DNA of 9,584 nucleotides. Origin: Pseudomonadota bacterium. GTDB taxonomy: Bacteria; Pseudomonadota; Gammaproteobacteria; UBA5335. The number at the start of each line of letters is the position of its first letter. Position 1 is the first letter of the stretch. The notes under the pieces were generated by a model. It was not told the origin of the DNA. It did no database searches and saw nothing but the letters and a program-made list of their open reading frames with translations. This document shows positions 1 through 6,756 of the stretch, in pieces. The stretch lies in NCBI GenBank assembly GCA_021783685.1, contig JAJXTQ010000048.1:1-9584 (forward strand), written 5' to 3'. Made by a program: the position numbers and the translations under genes.

Positions 1-251
1 TCCCTTCGCTGGGTCTGGCCTATGACGCGCTGCGCAGCGGAGGCGGCGCGCCAGTCGTGCTCAACGCCGCGAACGAACTGGCGGTGGCGGCGTTTCTCGA
101 ACGGCGCCTGCCGTTCGTCGGTATTCCGGCCTTGATCGATCGGGCCTTGCAGCGCCTCGGCGACCAAGCGGCAGGATGCTGGGAGGCGGTGATAGAATTG
201 GACCGCAGGACACGCGCGAGCTGCGCGGCGTGGCTGGAGGAGGGGTCATGA
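1..251 (+). CDS. dxr: 1-deoxy-D-xylulose 5-phosphate reductoisomerase, C-terminal end (partial)
   Basis: The window opens inside this gene; only the last 82 residues and the stop codon are present. Bases 1-2 fit the end of a Phe codon, so the visible protein begins (F)PSLGLAYDALRSGG. It continues with LNAANELAVAAFLERRLPF, the conserved C-terminal signature of Dxr (E. coli has PSLQLCFDAL and LNAANEITVAAFL). The remainder matches the helical C-terminal domain that packs against the catalytic core. Dxr converts DXP to 2-C-methyl-D-erythritol 4-phosphate with NADPH, the first committed step of the MEP isoprenoid pathway, in the cytoplasm. The NADPH-binding and catalytic domains lie upstream and cannot be assessed. 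The stop TGA (249-251) overlaps the rseP start ATG (248-250). The absence of uppS and cdsA between dxr and rseP resembles the Pseudomonas gene order. Identification rests on the conserved tail and the position before rseP. Confidence 0.93.
   Translation, partial: PSLGLAYDALRSGGGAPVVLNAANELAVAAFLERRLPFVGIPALIDRALQRLGDQAAGCWEAVIELDRRTRASCAAWLEEGS
236..245 (+). promoter_or_regulatory. Strong Shine-Dalgarno for rseP
   Basis: The purine run GGAGGAGGGG lies inside the last codons of dxr and ends two bases before the rseP ATG at 248. Counted from its first GGAGG the spacing is 7 bases. It supports ATG 248 as the start rather than the in-frame ATG at 176, which lies within dxr coding sequence. Together with the ATGA overlap it suggests that translation of rseP is coupled to dxr yet can also recruit ribosomes itself. 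Confidence 0.75.
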
Positions 252-1612
252 CTCAGGTGCTGTCGTCCGTGCTGGCCTTTCTGGTGGCCTTGGCCATTCT
301 CATCGCCATTCACGAAGCGGGGCATTTCTGGGTCGCGCGCCGCATGGGCGTCAAGGTGTTGCGCTTCAGTGTCGGTTTCGGGCGTTCGATCTGGCGGCGG
401 ACCGGCTCGGATGGCACCGAGTACCGGCTCGCCCTGATTCCCCTGGGCGGCTACGTCAAGATGCTGGATGAGCGGGAAGGGCCCGTCGCCGCAGAAGAGT
501 CGGGGCGGGCTTTCAATCGCCAGTCGGTGCCGGTGCGCGCTGCCATCGTCGCCGCGGGTCCCGCCGCGAATCTCTTGCTGGCCATCGCCCTCTACTGGGT
601 GGTCCTGTGTCTCGGCGTACCGGGAATGCGCACGCTGATCGACACCCCGGCGCCGGGTACGGCAGCCGCGCTGGCCGGTCTGCGCGCCGGCGACGAAATC
701 CTGAGCGTCAATGGCACGCCGACGCCCACATGGGAGCAGCTGGGCATCAACCTCGTGGATGCTGCGCTGGACGAACGCGCGCTCGAACTGCAGATCCGGG
801 GTGAAGACGCGGCACAGCGTGCGGTGACGCTCGCCGCCGATTGGGCGGGATCGCTCGACGATCCGGCCCGCCTGAACGAGTTTCTCGGGCTGGCACCCTA
901 CCAGCCGCCGCTGCCCGCGGCAGTGGGTACGCTGCAGGCCGACGGTCCGGCTGCCCGGGCCGGACTCCAGCCCGACGACCGCATTCTCGCGATGGAAGGA
1001 GTGGCCGTCGCCGATTGGGAGGACTGGGTGCAGCGGGTGCGCGCGCATCCCGACCGGACCGTCGGACTCGATGTCGAGCGGAGCGGGAAGGTGCTCCAGC
1101 TGACCTTGCGCATCGGCGCCCGGCAGCAGGACGGCGCATCCATCGGTTTCGTGGGAATCAGTCCCCGCGTCCCGGAAGAGTTGCAAGAGAGGCTGCGTGC
1201 CGAGTACCGTTATGCCCCGGCGGCGGCGCTGCCGGCGGCCATCCAGCGCACCTGGCAGATGAGCCTGATGACCTTGCGCATGATCGGCCGGATGGCGACC
1301 GGCCAGTTGGGGCTGGAGAACCTGAGTGGTCCCATCAACATCGCCCAGTATGCGGGATATTCGGCGCAGATCGGGCTGGTCTCCTATCTGGGCTTCCTGG
1401 CGGTCATCAGCATCAGTCTGGGCGTGCTCAACCTGTTGCCAGTGCCGGTGCTCGACGGGGGCCATCTGGCGTTTTATCTGGTGGAGTGGGTTCGGGGGCG
1501 ACCCCTTTCGGAGCGTATCCAACAATGGGGGCAACAGCTTGGCGTCGTCGCGCTGGTGCTCATGATGGGGCTTGCGTTCTACAACGATTTGGTTCGACTT
1601 CTGGCGCCATGA
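248..1612 (+). CDS. rseP: RseP, site-2 intramembrane zinc metalloprotease of the sigma-E pathway
   Basis: The 454-residue product is close to E. coli RseP (about 450). In E. coli this inner-membrane protease cuts anti-sigma factor RseA after DegS cleavage, freeing sigma-E, and also clears signal-peptide remnants. The zinc motif HEAGH sits at residues 22-26 in the first membrane segment (about 5-25). GGYVKM follows at 67-72. A second hydrophobic segment spans about 98-122. Two periplasmic PDZ domains follow at about 127-210 and 222-305. The third membrane segment (about 376-400) leads into NLLPVPVLDGG (395-405), whose Asp403 is the third zinc ligand. A last membrane segment is at about 431-447. 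All catalytic residues are present. The ATG at 248 places HEAGH at the same residue numbers as in E. coli and has a strong ribosome site. The gene overlaps dxr by 4 bases and precedes bamA by 46. That RseA is its substrate here is inferred from the family; rseA is not in the window. Confidence 0.96.
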   Translation: MTQVLSSVLAFLVALAILIAIHEAGHFWVARRMGVKVLRFSVGFGRSIWRRTGSDGTEYRLALIPLGGYVKMLDEREGPVAAEESGRAFNRQSVPVRAAIVAAGPAANLLLAIALYWVVLCLGVPGMRTLIDTPAPGTAAALAGLRAGDEILSVNGTPTPTWEQLGINLVDAALDERALELQIRGEDAAQRAVTLAADWAGSLDDPARLNEFLGLAPYQPPLPAAVGTLQADGPAARAGLQPDDRILAMEGVAVADWEDWVQRVRAHPDRTVGLDVERSGKVLQLTLRIGARQQDGASIGFVGISPRVPEELQERLRAEYRYAPAAALPAAIQRTWQMSLMTLRMIGRMATGQLGLENLSGPINIAQYAGYSAQIGLVSYLGFLAVISISLGVLNLLPVPVLDGGHLAFYLVEWVRGRPLSERIQQWGQQLGVVALVLMMGLAFYNDLVRLLAP

Positions 1613-1658
1613 TCTGCAGGATCGCGCAGACTTGGATTCCATCACCCTCAAGGTCTTT

Positions 1659-3950
1659 ATGAACAAAAAACTGTGGTCGCGCCTGACAGGGGCTTTGTTG
1701 TGGCTGTGTCTGGGGTCGGCGTGGGCATTCGACCCGTTCGTCGTCCAGAGCATCGAGGTTCAGGGGTTGGCGCGCCATGACGTTTCGAGGGTCAATCGGG
1801 CCATCGGCCTGAACGTGGGCGACCGGGTCGATGAGGAACGCGTGCGTCAGATGACCCGCGAGTTGTTCAAGACCGGTTATTTCAGTGACGTCGGGTTCAC
1901 GCGGCAGGGCGACACCCTGGTCGTGCGCGTGGTCGAGCGCCCCAGCATCGCCCGCTTCACGGTGACCGGCAACAAGGAAATTCCGTCCGACAAGCTGCTC
2001 CAGGGGCTGCGCGACGTGGGTCTGGCCGAGGGACGCGCCTTCGATCGATCGGTGCTCGAGCAGGTCGAGCAGGAGCTGCGCCGCCAGTACTTCGCCAACG
2101 GCCGCTACGCCGTGAAGATCGATACCCAGGTCAACGACGAATCCGACAATCGCGTCGCGGTGGCGATCACGATCGACGAGGGGGACGTCGCCAGCATCCG
2201 CCGCATCAACATCGTCGGCAACGATGCGTTCAGCGATGAAGAACTGCTCAAGCCGCTGCGGTCGCGGAGCAAGAGCTGGTGGCGGTTGTTCGGCAGTCGC
2301 GACCGCTATTCCCAGCAGACGTTCTCGGGCGATCTCGAGACCCTGACGTCGTTTTATCAGGATCGCGGCTACCTCAATTTCCGCGTCGAATCGACCCAGG
2401 TTTCCCTGTCGCCGGACAAGGAGAGCATCTACCTCACCCTCAATGTCTACGAAGGCCCGAAGTATCAGGTCAGTGATGTGGCCCTGCTGGGTGAACTCGT
2501 CCTGCCGGAATCTCAGTTGCGGCCGCTGGTGACCGTCCGTCCCGGCAGCACCTTCTCACGCCAGCAGGCGACCGAGTCGGCCAAGAAGATCGCCGAGCGG
2601 CTGGGCGATGAAGGCTACGCGTTTGCGCAGGTCGAGCCGATGACCGACATCGACGAGGCGAACCGGCAGGTGAAGATCAACCTGTTGGTGAAGCCCGGCA
2701 ATCGGTACTACGTGCGCAACGTCAACTTCCGCGGCAACGTCACCACCCAGGACCAGGCGCTGCGGCGCGAAATGCGCCAGTACGAGGGCGCTTCCTTCGC
2801 GGCCAGCGAGATTGCGCGTTCGCGGGTGCGGCTGGCGCGCCTGCCGTTCATCGAGCAGGCCGACGTCAAGGTCAACCCGGTGCCGGGCGAAAGCGACCGC
2901 GTCGACGTCGATTTCGACGTCACCGAGCGCAGTGCCGGCGCCTTCCAGGTCGGCGTGGGGTATTCGAGCGGCCAGGGCGTGCTGCTCAACGCGAACGTGT
3001 CGCACAGCAACTGGTTCGGGACCGGCAACCGCGTCAGCCTGGACTTCGTCACCAGCGAGTTCAGTCGCAACTACAGCGCTTCCCTGACCCAGCCGTTCTA
3101 TACCGTGGATGGCGTGAGTCGCACCATCTCCCTGTTCCAGCGCTCCACGGATTCGCTTACCCGGGTGAGCTCGCGCTTCGACACCGATACCTGGGGCGGC
3201 TCGCTGCGCTATGGCATCCCGGTCACCGAATACGACAGCATCCGGGTCGGCGGCAGCTTCCGCGCGACGCAACTGACCGTGCTGGAGGGCAGCACGCCGC
3301 AGCAGATCATCGATTTCGTCGATCAGAACGGTGATTCCTTCAATGCGCTGACCTTCGACACGGGCTGGATCCGCGACACGCGCAACCGCACGGTCTTCGC
3401 CGACAAGGGCTACATCCACCGCCTGTTCGCCGACATCGCGGTACCGGTCGTGGATCTGGAGTACTACAAGCTCACCTACGACTATGAGCAGTATTTCCCC
3501 TTCAATCGCTACCTGACCGGCGCAGCGCGGGTCGGCATCGGCTACGCGGACAGCTACGGCGAAACGACGGATCTGCCGCCTTATGAGAAGTTCTTTGCCG
3601 GTGGCATCAACTCGGTGCGCGGCTATCAGGGCAGTTCGCTGGGCAAACGCGATGAATACAACAATCCGCTGGGCGGCAACTTCCGCACCATCACCCAGCT
3701 CGAGATGTTCTTCCCGACCTTGCTCGGCGAGAGCCGAAATTCGCGGCTGAGTGTTTTTCTCGATGCCGGCAACGTGTTCGATCGCTACGAGGACTTCGAC
3801 GCCGGGGAGTTGCGGGCTTCTACCGGCGTCGGCTTCCAATGGCTGACGCCGATCCTGGGTCTGCTCGAATTCGCGGTGGCCTACCCGCTGAACGACGAGC
3901 CCGGGGATGACACCGAGGTCTTCAGTTTCACTTTCGGGGCGACTTTCTGA
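1659..3950 (+). CDS. bamA: BamA, outer-membrane protein assembly factor (Omp85 family)
   Basis: The 763-residue precursor is the core of the BAM complex, which folds beta-barrel proteins into the outer membrane. Residues 1-23 form a signal peptide (basic MNKK, hydrophobic core, cleavage after SAWA). Five POTRA domains follow at about 24-95, 96-176, 179-266, 270-347 and 350-425. The 16-strand barrel occupies about 428-763. The loop-6 motif is VRGY at 653-656 (VRGF in E. coli), and the protein ends FSFTFGATF, a typical beta-signal with terminal Phe. The start at ATG 1659 gives a clean signal peptide and has AAGG at 1650-1653, 5 bases upstream; the reading frame is open upstream to 1572, but that would bury the signal peptide. 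The protein is shorter than E. coli BamA (810), largely because loop 6 is short. It lies 46 bases after rseP and 16 before skp. In E. coli this region has sigma-E promoters; I could not find a convincing one here. Confidence 0.97.
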   Translation: MNKKLWSRLTGALLWLCLGSAWAFDPFVVQSIEVQGLARHDVSRVNRAIGLNVGDRVDEERVRQMTRELFKTGYFSDVGFTRQGDTLVVRVVERPSIARFTVTGNKEIPSDKLLQGLRDVGLAEGRAFDRSVLEQVEQELRRQYFANGRYAVKIDTQVNDESDNRVAVAITIDEGDVASIRRINIVGNDAFSDEELLKPLRSRSKSWWRLFGSRDRYSQQTFSGDLETLTSFYQDRGYLNFRVESTQVSLSPDKESIYLTLNVYEGPKYQVSDVALLGELVLPESQLRPLVTVRPGSTFSRQQATESAKKIAERLGDEGYAFAQVEPMTDIDEANRQVKINLLVKPGNRYYVRNVNFRGNVTTQDQALRREMRQYEGASFAASEIARSRVRLARLPFIEQADVKVNPVPGESDRVDVDFDVTERSAGAFQVGVGYSSGQGVLLNANVSHSNWFGTGNRVSLDFVTSEFSRNYSASLTQPFYTVDGVSRTISLFQRSTDSLTRVSSRFDTDTWGGSLRYGIPVTEYDSIRVGGSFRATQLTVLEGSTPQQIIDFVDQNGDSFNALTFDTGWIRDTRNRTVFADKGYIHRLFADIAVPVVDLEYYKLTYDYEQYFPFNRYLTGAARVGIGYADSYGETTDLPPYEKFFAGGINSVRGYQGSSLGKRDEYNNPLGGNFRTITQLEMFFPTLLGESRNSRLSVFLDAGNVFDRYEDFDAGELRASTGVGFQWLTPILGLLEFAVAYPLNDEPGDDTEVFSFTFGATF

Positions 3951-3966
3951 GCAGGGCAGATTAGCG

Positions 3967-4467
3967 ATGGAGATGCGAGCGATCGTGACGGCGGCCCTGC
4001 TCGGGTTCGCAAATCTGGCGCATGCGGAGATGAAGGTCGGTGTGATCGATCTGGCGCAGTTGCTGCGCGAGGCGCCACAGGCGCGCGATTTGCGCGAGAG
4101 CCTCGAGGCGGATCTGGAACAGCGCAAACGCACGTTGGCGCGCGAGGAGACGGCGTTTACGCAACGGCAGGAAAGTTTCGACCGCGAGGGGCCCTCGCTG
4201 ACCCCGGAGCGTCGTGAACAGGCCGAGCGTGAACTGCTGGTGGCCCAGCGCGAGCTCATCCGCAAGCGTCGCCAGTTCGAGGAGGAATTGCAGGCGCGGC
4301 GCATGGAGGGACTGCGGGAGATCGATCGCAGCGTGACGCGGGTCATCCGCCAGCTCGCCGAGCGCGAGAAGTACGACCTGATTCTTTCCGAAGGCGTGCT
4401 CTACGCCTCGCCGCGGATGGACATCACGGCCAAGGTGATCCAGGAACTGCAGGGCAAGGTGCCCTGA
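3967..4467 (+). CDS. skp: Skp/OmpH periplasmic chaperone
   Basis: The 166-residue precursor is close to E. coli Skp (161). Skp trimers hold unfolded outer-membrane proteins in a cage of coiled-coil arms and deliver them to BamA. A signal peptide covers about residues 1-20, ending ANLAHA before EMKVGVIDL. Mature residues [10 protein letters not shown] begin the trimerisation strand typical of the family. About residues 40-130 are dense in Arg, Glu, Gln and Leu and form the helical arms. The C-terminal part ([19 protein letters not shown], 136-154) is the conserved return strand and helix. Two start codons are close together, ATG 3967 and ATG 3973. AGGG at 3953-3956 is 10 bases before the first, so I chose 3967; the second would shorten the signal peptide by two residues only. 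The gene follows bamA by 16 bases, the standard pairing. Skp sequences diverge strongly, so the call rests on architecture, conserved ends and position. Confidence 0.92.
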   Translation: MEMRAIVTAALLGFANLAHAEMKVGVIDLAQLLREAPQARDLRESLEADLEQRKRTLAREETAFTQRQESFDREGPSLTPERREQAERELLVAQRELIRKRRQFEEELQARRMEGLREIDRSVTRVIRQLAEREKYDLILSEGVLYASPRMDITAKVIQELQGKVP

Positions 4468-4487
4468 ATCCGCCGTTGGGGGGCGAC

Positions 4488-5543
4488 ATGGCGGCATACA
4501 GCCTGGCGGAACTGGCCGAGCGTCTCGGTTGTCGACTGATCGGTCCGGGCGAGGTGCTCGTCTCGGGCGTTTGTCCGCTGTCGCCCGGCCGGCCGGGATG
4601 CGTGGGGTTTCTCGCGGCGCCGGCGTACCGGCGCCTCCTCGGCGATACCCAGGCGGTGGCCGTGATTCTCAAACCCGAGGACGCGGCCCTCTGCCCGGTC
4701 CCGGCGTTGGTGACCGAGCATCCCCATCTCGCTTTCGCGGAACTGGCGACGCTGTTGCATCCGCCGGAGTCCATCCGGCCGGGCTGTCACCCGTCCGCAG
4801 TCATCGACCCCACGGCCTCGATCCATCCCCGGGCAGAGGTCGGGCCGCACTGCGTGATCGAGGCGGGGGTCGCGATCGGCGAGGACGTCGTGCTCGGGCC
4901 GCAATGCCTCGTCCGCCGCAATGCCCACATTGGCGATGAAACGCGTCTGACGGCGCGTGTCTACATCGGCCCCGGCGTGCACCTCGGGCGGCGCTGCGTC
5001 CTGCACCCCGGCGCGGTGATCGGCGCCGACGGCTTCGGCTTTGCGCAGGATGGCGAGCGCTGGATCAAGGTGCCCCAGCTCGGTACGGTCCGGATCGGCG
5101 ACGATGTGGAAATCGGCGCCAACACGACGGTGGACCGCGGCGCTCTCGAAGACACGGTGATCGAGGACGGGGTCAAGCTCGACAACCAGATCCAGATCGG
5201 CCATAACGTGAAAATCGGCCGGCACACCGCCATTGCCGCCTGTACGGGGATCTCGGGCAGCACGGTCATCGGCGCGCACTGCATGATCGGCGGCGGGGTC
5301 GGCATGAGCGGCCATCTCCAGATCGCCGATGGCGTCGTGATCACGGGCATGACCATGGTGACCCATTCCCTCCGTGCGGCGGGCGTGTATTCGTCGGGCA
5401 TCCCCGCAGACGCCAATCGGCGCTGGCAACGCAACGCGGCGCGCTTTCGCCATCTGGACGAATTGGCAGATCGCGTGCGACGGCTGGAGCGATCGGGGAC
5501 GGTCCCGGCATTCGGAAGCGACGAAGAAGGATCCACTGCTTGA
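4488..5543 (+). CDS. lpxD: LpxD, UDP-3-O-acylglucosamine N-acyltransferase
   Basis: LpxD transfers a 3-hydroxyacyl chain from ACP to the 2-amino group of UDP-3-O-acylglucosamine, the third step of lipid A synthesis, in the cytoplasm. The product has 351 residues (E. coli 341). Residues 1-100 form the uridine-binding N-terminal domain ([11 protein letters not shown] start). About 101-300 are left-handed beta-helix hexapeptide repeats (for example [28 protein letters not shown]). The C-terminal helix carries [16 protein letters not shown]. The catalytic base in E. coli is His239; here IGHNVKIG places His at exactly residue 239. DGFGFA is at 181-186, and Met290 occupies the position I recall as the acyl-chain ruler in E. 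coli LpxD. ATG 4488 is chosen over an in-frame TTG at 4476; a G-run at 4478-4483 is the only ribosome-site candidate and is weak. The last 15 residues are a poorly conserved acidic tail. The stop overlaps the fabZ start. Confidence 0.96.
   Translation: MAAYSLAELAERLGCRLIGPGEVLVSGVCPLSPGRPGCVGFLAAPAYRRLLGDTQAVAVILKPEDAALCPVPALVTEHPHLAFAELATLLHPPESIRPGCHPSAVIDPTASIHPRAEVGPHCVIEAGVAIGEDVVLGPQCLVRRNAHIGDETRLTARVYIGPGVHLGRRCVLHPGAVIGADGFGFAQDGERWIKVPQLGTVRIGDDVEIGANTTVDRGALEDTVIEDGVKLDNQIQIGHNVKIGRHTAIAACTGISGSTVIGAHCMIGGGVGMSGHLQIADGVVITGMTMVTHSLRAAGVYSSGIPADANRRWQRNAARFRHLDELADRVRRLERSGTVPAFGSDEEGSTA
5527..5531 (+). promoter_or_regulatory. Shine-Dalgarno AAGGA that selects the TTG start of fabZ
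   Basis: AAGGA within GAAGAAGGATC lies 8 bases upstream of TTG 5540 but 17 bases upstream of the next in-frame ATG (5549). The spacing therefore favours the TTG codon as the fabZ start. The site is inside the end of lpxD. Confidence 0.6.
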
Positions 5544-5992
5544 GCGAAATGGACATCCCGCAGATCCAGGCCCTGTTGCCCCATCGCTATCCGTTCCTGC
5601 TGCTGGACCGTGTGGTGGCCCTGGAGCCCGGGCGGCAGTTGCAGGCTCTCAAGAACGTCACCATCAACGAGCCGTTTTTCCAGGGGCATTTTCCCGGGCG
5701 ACCGGTGATGCCGGGCGTCCTGATCCTGGAGGCGATGGCTCAGGCCACCGGGATTCTGGCCTATCGCAGTGCCGCGACGCCGCCCGATCCCGCCGAACTC
5801 TACTATCTGGTCGGAATCGACCGGGCGCGCTTCAAGAAGCCCGTCGGCCCCGGGGATCAACTGCAGATCCATGTCGAGCTGGTGCGGACCCTCAAGCAGA
5901 TCTGGCGTTTCGAGACGCGCGCCGAGGTTGCGGGTGTCCGTGTGGCCGAGGCCGCAATCATGTGCGCGGCGCGGAGATATGACCGTGATTGA
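5540..5992 (+). CDS. fabZ: FabZ, (3R)-hydroxyacyl-ACP dehydratase
   Basis: FabZ dehydrates 3-hydroxyacyl-ACP to trans-2-enoyl-ACP in type II fatty acid elongation and so competes with LpxA and LpxD for 3-hydroxyacyl-ACP. The 150-residue product (E. coli 151) is a single hot-dog fold. [14 protein letters not shown] (12-25) opens the fold. [19 protein letters not shown] (43-61) holds catalytic His50, and [13 protein letters not shown] follows with catalytic Glu64. [21 protein letters not shown] (86-106) is also highly conserved. The start is taken as TTG 5540, giving [10 protein letters not shown], because AAGGA at 5527-5531 is well spaced from it; ATG 5549 would shorten the protein by three residues and leave it functional. 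TTG overlaps the lpxD stop as TTGA, and the gene's end overlaps lpxA by 14 bases. Overlaps on both sides imply translational coupling with the lipid A genes. Confidence 0.97.
   Translation: MSEMDIPQIQALLPHRYPFLLLDRVVALEPGRQLQALKNVTINEPFFQGHFPGRPVMPGVLILEAMAQATGILAYRSAATPPDPAELYYLVGIDRARFKKPVGPGDQLQIHVELVRTLKQIWRFETRAEVAGVRVAEAAIMCAARRYDRD
5973..5976 (+). promoter_or_regulatory. GGAG before lpxA, ambiguous spacing
   Basis: GGAG is only 2 bases before ATG 5979, which is too close for an ideal ribosome site, but 8 bases before the in-frame GTG at 5985. The ATG start gives the N-terminus [12 protein letters not shown], resembling the Pseudomonas pattern as I recall it (MSLIDPRAIIDP). The GTG start gives (M)IDARAIIDP, resembling E. 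coli MIDKSAFVHP. Both remain possible and differ by two residues. Confidence 0.4.
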
Positions 5993-6755
5993 CGCGCGCG
6001 CCATCATCGATCCCGGCGCGGTACTGGCCGACGACGTCTCCATCGGGCCATACAGCGTCATCGGCGCGGGCGTGGAGATCGGCCCTGGCTGCGTCATCGG
6101 GCCGCATGTCGTCATCAAGGGCCCCACCCGCATCGGCCGCAACAACCGGATCTATCAGTTCGCGTCCATCGGCGACGACCCCCAGGACAAGAAATACCGC
6201 GGCGAACCCACGCGCCTCGAGATCGGCGACGACAACACGATCCGGGAATATTGCACCCTCAACCGCGGCACGGTTCAGGACGAGGGCGTGACCCGCATCG
6301 GCAGCCGCAACTGGATCATGGCCTATGTCCACATCGCCCACGACTGCGTGCTGGGCAGCGACATCGTCATGGCCAACAACGCCAGCCTGGCCGGCCACGT
6401 GCATATCGACGACCACGCCATCCTGGGCGGTTTCGCCATGGTGCACCAGTTCTGCAAGATCGGCGCCTATGCCTTCCTGCAGTTCGCCGCCGGCGTGAAC
6501 CGGGACGTGCCGCCCTTCGTGGTGGCCTCCGGCATTCCGGCCAAACCCGCGGGCCTGAACACCGAGGGCCTGCGCCGGCACGGCTTCGATGCCGAACGCG
6601 TGGGCGCCCTGAAAAGGGCCTACAAGCTGCTGTATCGCAGCGGCCTGCGTCTCGAACAGGCGCGCGAGCAGATCGCGGCCCTGTCCATGGAATGTCCGGA
6701 TGTGGCCCGGTTCAGCCATTTCCTGGAATCCAATCCCCGCAGCATCATCCGCTGA
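5979..6755 (+). CDS. lpxA: LpxA, UDP-N-acetylglucosamine O-acyltransferase
   Basis: LpxA starts lipid A synthesis by moving a 3-hydroxyacyl chain from ACP to the 3-OH of UDP-GlcNAc. The product has 258 residues, the Pseudomonas length, one hexapeptide coil shorter than E. coli (262). Residues 1-185 are left-handed beta-helix repeats ([16 protein letters not shown]). The C-terminal helical domain holds GLRRHGF and [10 protein letters not shown]. Catalytic His121 lies in HIAHDC (E. coli His125). Lys72 in KKYRGEPTR, His156 in VHQFC and Arg200 correspond to E. coli Lys76, His160 and Arg204. Two positions differ: Asn95 (TLNRGTV) replaces E. coli His99, and Phe169 (FLQFAAGV) sits where E. coli has the acyl-length determinant Gly173 and P. 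aeruginosa Met169. A bulky side chain there suggests a short (about C10) 3-hydroxyacyl donor. ATG 5979 is chosen by similarity to Pseudomonas. The gene overlaps fabZ by 14 bases; lpxB begins one base after its stop. Confidence 0.96.
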   Translation: MTVIDARAIIDPGAVLADDVSIGPYSVIGAGVEIGPGCVIGPHVVIKGPTRIGRNNRIYQFASIGDDPQDKKYRGEPTRLEIGDDNTIREYCTLNRGTVQDEGVTRIGSRNWIMAYVHIAHDCVLGSDIVMANNASLAGHVHIDDHAILGGFAMVHQFCKIGAYAFLQFAAGVNRDVPPFVVASGIPAKPAGLNTEGLRRHGFDAERVGALKRAYKLLYRSGLRLEQAREQIAALSMECPDVARFSHFLESNPRSIIR

Positions 6756-6756
6756 C

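Noticed and set aside
176..250. Upstream ATG 176 as the rseP start
   Set aside because: It would add 24 residues encoded inside dxr ahead of the first membrane segment, and shift HEAGH from the conserved residue 22. ATG 248 has a strong ribosome site.
1613..1630. Inverted repeat TCTGC...GCAGA in the rseP-bamA gap, considered as a terminator
   Set aside because: The stem is only 5 bases with an 8-base loop and no following T run. It is compatible with chance.
1591..1658. Possible sigma-E promoter before bamA (CGACTT at 1595-1600, TCTGC at 1613-1617)
   Set aside because: The spacer is about 12 bases where 15-17 is expected, and the -35 element lacks the GGAA core.
20..1753. 577-residue open frame on the minus strand opposite dxr, rseP and the start of bamA
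   Set aside because: It lies opposite genes with unambiguous families, and its translation is low-complexity and rich in Arg, His and Gln, as expected of an antisense frame in GC-rich DNA. No recognisable domain or ribosome site.
2556..4346. 596-residue open frame on the minus strand opposite bamA and skp
   Set aside because: Same signature of an antisense shadow: it covers parts of two well-supported genes, has biased composition and no recognisable motif.
4508..4540. GGAACT followed by GTCGA inside lpxD, considered as a sigma-E promoter
   Set aside because: It lies within conserved coding sequence just after the lpxD start, the -10 element is poor, and the bases are explained by the LAELAERLG codons.
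4401..5453. Minus-strand frames opposite lpxD, fabZ, lpxA and lpxB, including a 394-residue frame at 4961-6145
   Set aside because: The regular hexapeptide coding pattern and high GC keep stops out of the opposite strand. The products repeat Asp, His, Ala and Gly and resemble no family.
4488..6755. Short imperfect periodic repeats in lpxD and lpxA (ATCGG-rich units about 18 bases apart), considered as a DNA repeat
   Set aside because: They are the codons of hexapeptide beta-helix repeats in both acyltransferases. The periodicity is at protein level.
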